Shown: piece after piece, positions 8,194-14,289 of the stretch
How positions within the stretch are numbered: position 1 is the stretch's first letter
How the letters are laid out: each line of letters opens with the position of its first letter
Assembly (NCBI GenBank): GCA_016844425.1
Contig: JAERML010000029.1
Location: forward strand, 1 to 14,700
Source of the DNA: Bacteroidota bacterium
GTDB taxonomy: Bacteria > Bacteroidota > UBA10030 > UBA6906
Length of the DNA: 14,700 bases
Direction: 5' to 3'
Translations under genes and position numbers: made by a program
The notes under the pieces: model-generated
What the model was told of the DNA's origin: nothing
The model's input: only the letters and a program-made list of their open reading frames with translations
The model's database searches: none

Positions 8194-8433
8194 CTACAGC
8201 TTTTCATCCGTTTTGATGGCATCCACAGGGCAGTCCTCCATGGCCTCCCGTACCATTTCCTCTTCGTCCCTGGTGCGTGGCTGGATGGCCACGTAGTACG
8301 TGTTGGTAGGCTTGTCGAAATTAAAATTGTCTGGCGCAACAGCACCACAGTAAGCGCACCCATCACACTCGTCGCCCACAAAGAACTTCCCTGCCACGTT
8401 CTTCGGGAGTTTTGTCTCCTCTACTGATTCCAT
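8194..8433 (-). CDS. Single-cluster [4Fe-4S] ferredoxin
   Basis: A 79-residue ferredoxin of the one-cluster type. Cluster ligands are Cys23, Cys26 and Cys29 (CDGCAYC) and Cys68 (CPVDAI); the third Cys is followed by GAVAP rather than by CP, so there is no second cluster. The length and spacing resemble ferredoxin I-type proteins of anaerobes. The ATG at 8431-8433 follows the CcmF C-terminal gene by two bases, with AAGGAG overlapping that stop region, so translation is coupled. The next gene, the Acg-type flavoprotein, follows after 13 bp. It could serve as the soluble electron acceptor for the 2-oxoacid oxidoreductase further down the same string of genes, or as partner of the flavoprotein. 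Confidence 0.9.
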   Translation of the reverse strand: MESVEETKLPKNVAGKFFVGDECDGCAYCGAVAPDNFNFDKPTNTYYVAIQPRTRDEEEMVREAMEDCPVDAIKTDEKL

Positions 8434-8435
8434 CG

Positions 8436-9617
8436 CTACTCCTTCGCGCGTTTGAGGATTGAGAGAACGAATCCGAACATCATCACCAGCGTCCCACCCC
8501 AAAGAAGGTTGATGTATGGTTTGATGCTTGCTTCCACCACTAACGCCTCAGGGGCATGCATGTGCCCGTTTTCACGGGTCACACCAACAGTGACCACAGA
8601 TGCTTCCGAACCCATTCCAACATTCATCGACACAAGCTGAATCTGTGCGTTCATCAACTTGGACTGGGTGGCTTTGTACGTCGGCGCTCCATCCATGGAA
8701 TAGACCGCGACAGGTGTGACCGTCTCTGTTGCGGAACCGTTCGTTAACTGCAAGACGGAGCCGACGGACATTCCACTACTCCCCTGGGCCATCGCGTCCT
8801 TGTCATGTTGTCCCATGTCGAACTTGACAAACGTGGCCTTGACCGCCCCAATCGACACAGTCTCTCCCTTCTGGATCGTATACGTTTCTGCCGTCTCCCC
8901 ATGTCCATTGTCCACTTGTTGAAGTGATACCGGGGACAGATAGAAATCCCAGGTCGCGAATGATTTAATGTCTGGGTTTCGCATGAGACCCTGGTCCCCC
9001 GTCTCGAACATGACAGGTGCGAGGTCAAATCTCTCGCCGTCCTTTTCAACGACCACGTGGAAGGCAAACTTTCCGTTGCTGATGGGCGAATAGCCGGTGT
9101 ATGTCAATGTTTGGCCGAACGCCTCCTGCGGGGTATTGATTTCCAGCGACAGGTGTTTTGTCTCGCCGTACTTTCCAGTGCTAATCACTCCGAGGAAGAA
9201 CAACGCCAGGCCAATATGCGCGAGCTTGCCACCGAGAAACCGGGGATCTCCGCGGACTATCTTCATACCGATTTCGAGATTCACCAGAAGAGCGAAGATC
9301 GAGGTGAATGCAAGGGCCAGGACTGCTGCATCCTGCACACCAAGAAACCACAGAGCGCCTGTCACCACCGCGGATGCTAGAAATGTTTTCCACGCGCGCC
9401 GGAGGACCTCTCTCGCCTCGTCCACCCCCCACTGGAAATACAGACTCAGTCCAATCAACAATGCCATGGCAATGGCAATCGGGAGGTTTGTGCTATCATA
9501 AAAAGACGGCTCAACCGTTGTGGCTGAGAAGATCGGCAGGCTTGTGCCGAACAGAATCACGATCGCACTCAGGATCAACGCGATGGCGCCGGCGCCGAGC
9601 GCGGTCTCCCTGCTCAT
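8436..9617 (-). CDS. ccmF: CcmF-like cytochrome c assembly protein, C-terminal half
   Basis: A 393-residue membrane protein matching the second half of CcmF, the heme lyase of system I cytochrome c maturation. It begins with MSRETALGAGAIAL, which lines up with the internal SRESLLLGNN segment of ordinary CcmF rather than with a natural N-terminus. Membrane segments lie near residues 7-30, 46-62, 77-93, 97-115 and 130-147 (with the conserved transmembrane His134 in AHIGLALFFLGV), then an extracytoplasmic domain of about 210 residues, and a last helix near 368-388. Its ATG (9615-9617) overlaps the stop of the N-terminal half by ATGA. Whether the two halves form a working lyase is unclear. Confidence 0.85.
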   Translation of the reverse strand: MSRETALGAGAIALILSAIVILFGTSLPIFSATTVEPSFYDSTNLPIAIAMALLIGLSLYFQWGVDEAREVLRRAWKTFLASAVVTGALWFLGVQDAAVLALAFTSIFALLVNLEIGMKIVRGDPRFLGGKLAHIGLALFFLGVISTGKYGETKHLSLEINTPQEAFGQTLTYTGYSPISNGKFAFHVVVEKDGERFDLAPVMFETGDQGLMRNPDIKSFATWDFYLSPVSLQQVDNGHGETAETYTIQKGETVSIGAVKATFVKFDMGQHDKDAMAQGSSGMSVGSVLQLTNGSATETVTPVAVYSMDGAPTYKATQSKLMNAQIQLVSMNVGMGSEASVVTVGVTRENGHMHAPEALVVEASIKPYINLLWGGTLVMMFGFVLSILKRAKE

Positions 9618-10579
9618 CCCATCAAGAGCCAGTATGCAGTGGCGCCAGGATCAGTGAATGAATGCACGGATGAATCGCCAAGGACCCCGCTTCGTGTAAG
9701 GAACGTGCTATACACAACAAGAATGAACGACACGAGCGCGAGAAAATGGCTCGTCCGGATGAACTTCTGCGACCGTCGCTGAACCAGAATGGTATGGATG
9801 AGCGCCACGCCGGTGATCCACGGAACGAGGGAGGAATTCTCCACTGGATCCCACCCCCAATAGCCCCCCCATCCCAGAACACCATACGCCCAGTACGCTC
9901 CCAGCATGATCCCGAGACCGAGTACCAGAACACCGCCCAAGACCCAAACAAAACCCTGCGTCGCAATGAGTGTGTAGTTTTTCTTCCACAGGCCGGCAAC
10001 AGCAAAGCTGAACGGGACTGCCATGGCCGCAAAGCCGATGAACAGCACCGGCGGGTGTATCACCATCCAGAAATTCTGCAGGAGCGGGTTCAGTCCGCTT
10101 CCATCAGCCGGTACCTGACCTGCGGGGATCTGGGCGATCTTATCCCACACCGAGATGAACGGTGTCTTGACAAATAGCAGCATCAAGAGAAACGACTGCA
10201 CGCCCATGTACACGGCCATTACCGGCGCTTCGTTCTTGTGCAGACGCGTGGACCACATCAACACAAAAGAAATTAGAGCCGCACACAGCGCCCAGAACAG
10301 GAAACTCCCTTCCTGTCCTGCATAAAAACTCGAGATCAAAAAGTGAAGTGGGAGAGAGCGAGAGCTATAGCTGTAGACATAACCGTTGGTGAAGTCATTG
10401 CGAAGCAGCAGAATCAGAAGCATGAGCGAAGCAAAAATCACCGCGGCACCACTCAGTTTAACCCAGAGCCGGGCGGAGCTGAGCACCGAAGCTGATGAAA
10501 CAGCGCGGTAGTACTGTACTGTGCCCAGCACTGAACCAATGAGCGCAAGTAGCACCACCAGGTTTCCAAGAACAGTCAT
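9614..10579 (-). CDS. ccmF: CcmF-like cytochrome c assembly protein, N-terminal half
   Basis: A 321-residue polytopic membrane protein with the features of the CcmF/CcsA heme-handling family: MVIHPPVLFIGF (conserved His), the WWD heme-binding motif WGGYWGWDPVENSSLVPW (from about residue 236), and the STFLTRSGVLGDSSVHSF segment that follows it in CcmF. It stops soon after, at AYWLLMG, within what should be the next membrane helix. Compared with ordinary CcmF about 26 residues are then missing before the second gene begins. The ATG at 10577-10579 has GGAGG 5 bases upstream; the same frame is open back to 10831 but that part has no CcmF likeness. It appears to be the first gene of the ccmF-ferredoxin-nitroreductase-lyase string. 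Confidence 0.86.
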   Translation of the reverse strand: MTVLGNLVVLLALIGSVLGTVQYYRAVSSASVLSSARLWVKLSGAAVIFASLMLLILLLRNDFTNGYVYSYSSRSLPLHFLISSFYAGQEGSFLFWALCAALISFVLMWSTRLHKNEAPVMAVYMGVQSFLLMLLFVKTPFISVWDKIAQIPAGQVPADGSGLNPLLQNFWMVIHPPVLFIGFAAMAVPFSFAVAGLWKKNYTLIATQGFVWVLGGVLVLGLGIMLGAYWAYGVLGWGGYWGWDPVENSSLVPWITGVALIHTILVQRRSQKFIRTSHFLALVSFILVVYSTFLTRSGVLGDSSVHSFTDPGATAYWLLMG

Positions 10580-10851
10580 TCCAACCTCCAGATTGTTTTC
10601 CATCCCCTTGAAAGTCAACATACGTGCCAGCACCAGAGGGATAAGATCAACGAAACAAACGGTTAAACAGCAGTTTCTACCCCGTTGAATTCTGCAACGC
10701 GGGGTTTCTTCCAATCTGTGGGAATGGATTTGCAGGAGTGGAAAACAATGAGAATTGGGGATTCGTCTTTCGACCGTCATCCCGCTAAAGGAGACTACGG
10801 AAAGTGGGGGACTAGGAGGCTGAGGCAGCAAACCGGGACTCGCATGTCTCT
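10580..10851. other. Gene-free spacer before ccmF
   Basis: I see no gene here. On the minus strand the sequence between the hypE fragment and the ccmF N-terminal half lacks any recognisable protein similarity in any frame, and I found no convincing -35/-10 pair, although a promoter for the downstream operon would be expected. It contains one hairpin-forming inverted repeat (listed separately). Confidence 0.5.
10679..10705. repeat. GC-rich inverted repeat (hairpin)
   Basis: ACCCCGTTG and a near-complementary copy ending in CGGGGT flank a short AATTCTG-type loop, with a two-base CG bulge in one arm. On the plus strand the stem is followed by TTTCTT, on the minus strand by no T run, so it is not a clear terminator for the minus-strand genes. 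It may be an mRNA leader structure of the ccmF operon. Confidence 0.4.
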
Positions 10852-11113
10852 CTACATCAGCATTACGCGCGAATACTCATCATTAGAAGGTCCTCGCTCG
10901 ATGACGAATGCAACTGAGAGATAGAGCAGGCGGGCGCAGCACACGGCCAGATCGTTCACCGTCCCGTTGACAGCCAGTTCACCAATATCGCCACCGGGAA
11001 AGAAGAGCGGATGGACGAGATATGAATCAGTGGAGAAGGCAAACCTCACGCCATTGACGGACAGGATCGCCGAACGCTCCCTCTATCGTCACGTCGCGCC
11101 GTTCGTTCTGCAT
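10852..11113 (-). pseudogene. hypE: hypE remnant (hydrogenase maturation protein HypE)
   Basis: On the minus strand positions 11079-10852 encode [10 protein letters not shown], then [23 protein letters not shown] and TVNDLAV, an unmistakable piece of HypE, the protein that dehydrates the thiocarboxamide to make the cyanide ligand of [NiFe]-hydrogenase. It corresponds to roughly residues 40-120 of a 330-residue protein. The ATG at 11111-11113 has a good GGAGG site, but that frame leaves the HypE frame after about a dozen codons and stops at 11027; in the HypE frame a TAG lies at 11083-11085. The C-terminal two thirds, with the PRGT-Cys tail, are absent and the reading stops at 10852. The gene is therefore broken at both ends. 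Confidence 0.85.
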
Positions 11114-11133
11114 AAGTCCTCCGCCTCAGACTT

Positions 11134-12693
11134 TCAATGTTTGTGAAGATCTTTGTGCATGATTTTCCTCGTTTCGTGCAGACGATCATCGGCAGGGAGA
11201 TCGACAAGCGTCCTATTCATTTGCTCGTCATTCTCAGCCATCAATAACCGCGCAACATAGTCGACAATCCCTGCGGGGAAAACGCCGTCCCGTTGGTAAA
11301 ACTCACGCTTCTCCATCAGGATCCGGGCTGACTCGACACAGCTTCTGGGAAGCGCTGCGAGGCGCTGGAGTTTCTCCTCGTCCCGAAAGATGTTGCCGGA
11401 GACGTATAGAGACTCGGCAATATCCAGTGAGTCCTCGTGTCGCAGCCCCCATTCGGCAGCCATCGTGATGCCGGCGAGCAGCAGATGGATGATCGCGCTA
11501 CCGTCGGGACTCCTGAGTTCCACCGTTTGGCGCCTGTTCCCATTAGTGGTAGGGCCGGACCGTCCGGGATTGAGCCGCTGCGCCAGGTCATTGACCTTAG
11601 CCCAACCAAGTGGCACCCGTATCATTGCGCTTCGATTCATGTCGCTCCAGCAAATACGTGTGGGGGCTTCCTGGTTTGGTACAAGCCGAAGGTACGCGGC
11701 CGAGACTGTGTTCCCGAACGCCGTGAGCGAGTCGGCATACGTACAGAGTCCGCCAATGATCCGGCGGGCCTCCGCGGAGAGAGTCCCGTGCCCGTCGGTC
11801 ATGATGTTCTTCCCGTTCTTCACAAGCTCCATATGCACGTGAAGCCCATTTCCGGCAACACCCTCTTCAAGTTTCGGGGCAAAGGTGGCCACGCTTCCAT
11901 TCCTGTACGCCACATTCCGGATAAGCCAGCGCGCAAGCACCAGTGCGTCGCCCGCATCTTCGACAGGCGTCGGAAGAAACTCTATCTCAAGTTGCTCTGC
12001 CTGCTTCCCTTTGATTTCCTCCATGTCGCTCCGGACACTCTCAACGTATCCCACTTCGCTGTGGGCGTACTTCACCGCCCCGGTGATTTGCGCGATATGT
12101 CGCACCATCGTATCCAGAATCGCGCCGCTCTTGATGAATGGCGCCGACGCGTGATATCCCTGCTGCTTGGTCGCCCGATACATGCTCGATGAAGGCTCGC
12201 TCAGCAGAAAAAACTCCAGCTCTCCCATGGCGTGCAACTGCATGCCGGTGTTCTTCTGAAATAATTGACTGGACCGGAGGAGAATGGTGTCAGGCGCAAA
12301 GGGAGCCAACTCGCCGTCACGAGTAAGAAAGCGACAGACAAAATCAAGACTCTTTTCGTCGAACGGATTCAGAAACGCGGTCCTGTAAAGCGGCACCACA
12401 TAGAGGTCAGAGAGTGCCGTGTCGATCATTCCTTTGAATAACGATGAGCCATCCACGCGTTCACCGTCGGCGAGGATACGTTCGGCCTGGCCTCTGTTGG
12501 CAACGGGGATCTTCAACTCCTTCAATTTTCCGTCCAATGCCGTATAGTGGAATGTGATCTTCTCAATCCGTTGCCGTTCGATGACGTCGAGAAGGCCCTC
12601 CCGCGTGAACTCCTCACGGGGCCGATCGAGGAGAAGCGTGATGGGATTCGTGAGGGAATATGCTGTATGCACGGTATTCTTGTTTTCGGTCAT
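11134..12693 (-). CDS. Glutamine synthetase family protein
   Basis: A complete 519-residue glutamine synthetase-type enzyme (ATP-dependent ligation of ammonia to glutamate, or of another amine/acid in divergent members). Visible motifs in order: the beta-grasp DGSS (81-84), the metal-binding GELEFF (157-162), the ammonia-site region [23 protein letters not shown] (281-288) with the ATP/metal His, and later [20 protein letters not shown] and the Arg-containing VELRSPDGS. It is longer than standard bacterial GlnA (about 470). Its ATG (12691-12693) overlaps the stop of the hypC-hypD fused ORF by ATGA, and the hypE fragment starts 20 bp after its stop, so it lies inside the hydrogenase maturation remnant. 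True glutamine synthetase activity is likely but not certain. Confidence 0.9.
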   Translation of the reverse strand: MTENKNTVHTAYSLTNPITLLLDRPREEFTREGLLDVIERQRIEKITFHYTALDGKLKELKIPVANRGQAERILADGERVDGSSLFKGMIDTALSDLYVVPLYRTAFLNPFDEKSLDFVCRFLTRDGELAPFAPDTILLRSSQLFQKNTGMQLHAMGELEFFLLSEPSSSMYRATKQQGYHASAPFIKSGAILDTMVRHIAQITGAVKYAHSEVGYVESVRSDMEEIKGKQAEQLEIEFLPTPVEDAGDALVLARWLIRNVAYRNGSVATFAPKLEEGVAGNGLHVHMELVKNGKNIMTDGHGTLSAEARRIIGGLCTYADSLTAFGNTVSAAYLRLVPNQEAPTRICWSDMNRSAMIRVPLGWAKVNDLAQRLNPGRSGPTTNGNRRQTVELRSPDGSAIIHLLLAGITMAAEWGLRHEDSLDIAESLYVSGNIFRDEEKLQRLAALPRSCVESARILMEKREFYQRDGVFPAGIVDYVARLLMAENDEQMNRTLVDLPADDRLHETRKIMHKDLHKH

Positions 12694-12887
12694 GCGTGTA
12701 CACTCCCAAGCTCATGTTGAACGCCAACTTTCCTGCACTGGTAATATGCTGCGCAGGCACCCTCCGACGACACCATGGGTGCGCCGAGGGGGTGGTCAGG
12801 TGTGCAGCTCTTGCCAAATGCCGGACATCCCAGCGGCTCTGTGCCAGAATCGATCCGAATCACTTTCCCGGGAAATGCCGGACACAT
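12690..12887 (-). CDS. HypC-head / HypD-tail fused small ORF (deletion product)
   Basis: A 65-codon ORF with AAGGAG 7 bases before its ATG. Residues 1-12 ([12 protein letters not shown]) are the N-terminus of HypC, including the essential Cys2. Residues about 21-51 ([10 protein letters not shown], then [12 protein letters not shown]) are the C-terminus of HypD, the [4Fe-4S] scaffold on which the Fe(CN)2CO unit is built. The rest of HypC and more than 300 residues of HypD are missing, so one in-frame deletion has joined the two neighbours. Five Cys remain (2, 21, 28, 45, 51). The stop overlaps the glutamine synthetase start by ATGA, so the ORF may still be translated and couple that gene. It cannot do the job of HypC or HypD. 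Confidence 0.75.
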   Translation of the reverse strand: MCPAFPGKVIRIDSGTEPLGCPAFGKSCTPDHPLGAPMVSSEGACAAYYQCRKVGVQHELGSVHA

Positions 12888-12909
12888 TGTGATTCTCCTT
12901 CTGAGGGGT

Positions 12910-13098
12910 TCAAACAACCTGCCCGACTTCCACTCTTGAAGTTGCAAGACCCGACTGGATGACAATCTCATCGCCAACACGGGCCTCCATCAATAGCATA
13001 AGGGGAACGTGCACAAGAGCACCCCCCACACTTACCTTCGCCTTCGCTATCCCGCCATCAAGATAGATCTCGACAATCCTGCCGGACGACACGTTCAC
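12910..13098 (-). CDS. HypC/HupF-like small protein lacking the N-terminal Cys
   Basis: A 62-residue protein starting at GTG (13096-13098). [22 protein letters not shown] followed by [22 protein letters not shown] matches the small beta-barrel of HypC/HybG/HupF hydrogenase chaperones (pattern PGKVVEI..G.AKVD.GG....V...L...VGDYV.VH.G.A). The normal start MC.A.PG is absent: the protein begins MNVSSG, so Cys2, which binds the Fe(CN)2CO unit, is missing. GTGA overlaps the stop of a 31-codon ORF coming from the hypF tail region, and GGAGG lies upstream. It may be a second HypC paralogue of the ancient operon or one that has lost its N-terminus. Confidence 0.72.
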   Translation of the reverse strand: MNVSSGRIVEIYLDGGIAKAKVSVGGALVHVPLMLLMEARVGDEIVIQSGLATSRVEVGQVV

Positions 13099-13242
13099 AG
13101 TATTTTCTCCTCCATTGATTCATGAATAATGGGCGATGCCTCCGCAACACGTACGCGGCCAGGTCTGAAAATCCTCAATGCAGCATACATCTTGTCCAGG
13201 TGCTATCCCGCCGTCATTGGTTGGAACACGTTGATGCCAGTA
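13095..13242 (-). pseudogene. hypF: hypF C-terminal remnant
   Basis: On the minus strand 13242-13192 reads YWHQRVPTNDGGIAPGQ, the conserved C-terminal stretch of HypF (carbamoyltransferase for the cyanide ligand; usual form H..VPPNDGGIALGQ). Just after GQ the likeness moves to the neighbouring frame (YAALRIFRPG and onward), which stays open to a stop at 13095-13097 overlapping the next GTG start, suggesting a one-base shift. About 95% of HypF, normally around 750 residues, is absent. The piece directly follows the hoxH head. Confidence 0.68.
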
Positions 13243-13271
13243 CGGTGTGAATTCCTCCTCTTACAATCGCG

Positions 13272-13352
13272 TCACTGCGTGTGTGAGGAGATGGTGATCT
13301 TTGCATGTCCTTCGATGCGTGTGACTGGCTCTATTGTGATAACGTTCGACAT
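13272..13352 (-). pseudogene. hoxH: hoxH N-terminal remnant ([NiFe]-hydrogenase large subunit)
   Basis: An ATG at 13350-13352, 14 bases after the hoxY stop, opens a 26-codon frame: MSNVITIEPVTRIEGHAKITI then SSHTQ and a stop. The PVTRIEGHAKI sequence is the N-terminal signature of HoxH-type large subunits. Everything after about residue 21 is lost, including both CxxC motifs that hold the nickel-iron centre, so no catalytic subunit can be made from this locus. The next 40-60 bases lead straight into the hypF tail, so the break lies between about 13243 and 13289. Confidence 0.85.
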
Positions 13353-13366
13353 CCCCTTGGTCCCTA

Positions 13367-13903
13367 TCATCCGTACCGCAGGTAGACATTCGAGAAGACT
13401 GGGACTCTTCCCTGGAGCAGTTCCGATACGGCAAACCAGATCTGGTCAGCCGTGGGGGGGCAACCATGAATGAACGCATCCACCGGGATGATCTCGTGCA
13501 GTGGCCGCGCCTGCGGCAGTAGCTTGGCTATTGTCACAAATTCCATCGGGATGGTCGGCTCGCCGTCGGCTAGTTCCACGTACGCCCGGTGCGTAATCTG
13601 GTCGGTGCTGAACCTGTTTCTCATCGCGGTAACGTTTCCCGTTGTCGCGCAGTCGCCAAAGGAAACCACATAACGTGAGTTCCGCCGGATGAGACGGGCG
13701 AGTTCTTCATTCTCCACATTCGACACAGCACCCTCCACCAGCGTCACGTCCACGTTGCGCGGGAACTTCATGATGTCGGCAATGGGTGAATAGACGAGCT
13801 CCATTTTGTCAGCCAGTTCAATGAGGCGCTCGTCCATATCAAGAAACGACATGTGACATCCGGAACATCCCCCGAGCCATGCTGTGGCAACGTGTGGTTT
13901 CAT
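13367..13903 (-). CDS. hoxY: [NiFe]-hydrogenase small subunit, HoxY type
   Basis: A 178-residue, apparently intact small subunit of a cytoplasmic bidirectional (group 3d type) [NiFe]-hydrogenase. The four ligands of the proximal [4Fe-4S] cluster are all present: Cys13 and Cys16 (GGCSGC), Cys85 (FGDCATTGN) and Cys148 (HGCPP). The internal MKFP and [10 protein letters not shown] stretches and the length are normal for HoxY, and there is no Tat signal, as expected for this class. The ATG at 13901-13903 begins 7 bases after the stop of the hoxU tail; a GAGGAG site lies about 10 bases upstream. Its partner HoxH exists here only as a 26-codon stub, so the protein is an orphan unless a large subunit is encoded elsewhere. 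A NuoB-like or F420-type subunit is less likely. Confidence 0.9.
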   Translation of the reverse strand: MKPHVATAWLGGCSGCHMSFLDMDERLIELADKMELVYSPIADIMKFPRNVDVTLVEGAVSNVENEELARLIRRNSRYVVSFGDCATTGNVTAMRNRFSTDQITHRAYVELADGEPTIPMEFVTIAKLLPQARPLHEIIPVDAFIHGCPPTADQIWFAVSELLQGRVPVFSNVYLRYG

Positions 13904-13910
13904 AGACACT

Positions 13911-13988
13911 TCACTCCTCATCGATATCATGATTGATCCATTCTCTCTTTTGCCACGCGGTGACCGCAATATTCATTCTCCCTTTCAG
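13911..13988 (-). pseudogene. hoxU: hoxU C-terminal remnant (diaphorase subunit)
   Basis: On the minus strand 13988-13914 reads [17 protein letters not shown] then INHDIDEE and a stop at 13911-13913. This fits the C-terminus of HoxU (pattern L.F.VTAREK..W), the iron-sulfur diaphorase subunit that normally sits just before HoxY. It has no start codon of its own in place and lies in a different frame from the hypA head that runs into it. Only about the last 25 of some 240 residues remain. Its position 7 bp before hoxY is what an intact hoxU-hoxY pair would give. Confidence 0.66.
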
Positions 13989-13989
13989 C

Positions 13990-14091
13990 TTCACCAGCGC
14001 GGACATTCACACGCGAAACGCGCAGCGAACCCGGGGGAATCACACGCTTCACAATGTCCAGGATTTCCAGCGCCGTGGAGAGTTCGTGCAT
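13990..14091 (-). pseudogene. hypA: hypA N-terminal remnant (nickel insertion protein)
   Basis: The ATG at 14089-14091 opens a frame beginning MHELSTALEILDIV and continuing through LRVSRVNVRAGE, the N-terminus of HypA, including the strictly conserved nickel-binding His2. The likeness ends after about 34 codons at 13990; the frame then runs through 20 unrelated codons, which are the hoxU tail read out of frame, to a TGA at 13927-13929. The zinc-binding CxxC domain and two thirds of HypA are missing. Confidence 0.78.
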
Positions 14092-14188
14092 GGAGAATCT
14101 TCTTCTCGAAACGGACCGATGTTTCCGTCAAGACTTCAAGAACTATGCCTTTGGAAAAACAGCGGAATTTTGAGGAAAGAGATGGGCA

Positions 14189-14208
14189 AATTCCCAGAAG
14201 TGGGAATT
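14189..14208. repeat. Perfect inverted repeat AATTCCCA-4-TGGGAATT
   Basis: Two 8-base arms, perfectly complementary, surround a 4-base GAAG loop (CTTC on the minus strand). It lies about 98 bp upstream of the hypA start and 81 bp after the stop of the preceding gene. No T run follows on either strand, so an operator for a dimeric regulator is at least as likely as a terminator. The rest of 14092-14289 shows no gene. Confidence 0.5.
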
Positions 14209-14289
14209 GAATCACACTATGTAGCTTACGGGTGATACAATTCTAAGCAATCGCGACACAGTTGATGGGGTCCAGGAAACACCAGTACC

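Noticed and set aside
8181..8381. Possible 67-codon N-terminal extension of the nitroreductase
   Set aside because: It overlaps the ferredoxin gene in another frame, and the ATG at 8178-8180 lies right after the ferredoxin stop and gives a normal length.
9600..9630. Single-base sequencing error as the cause of the ccmF split
   Set aside because: Correcting one base would join the frames but would still leave about 26 conserved-region residues missing, and the ATGA overlap is normal for coupled genes.
10679..10705. Rho-independent terminator
   Set aside because: The stem has a T-rich tail only on the plus strand, where no gene ends; on the coding strand no T run follows.
11027..11113. 28-codon frame from the ATG at 11113 as a separate small gene
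   Set aside because: It has a good ribosome-binding site but only leads into the damaged hypE; it is best read as the old hypE start followed by a frame change.
13991..14215. Minus-strand 74-codon frame overlapping the hypA head
   Set aside because: The overlapping frame starting at 14091 has the MHELS HypA signature; the 74-codon frame has no likeness to anything I know.
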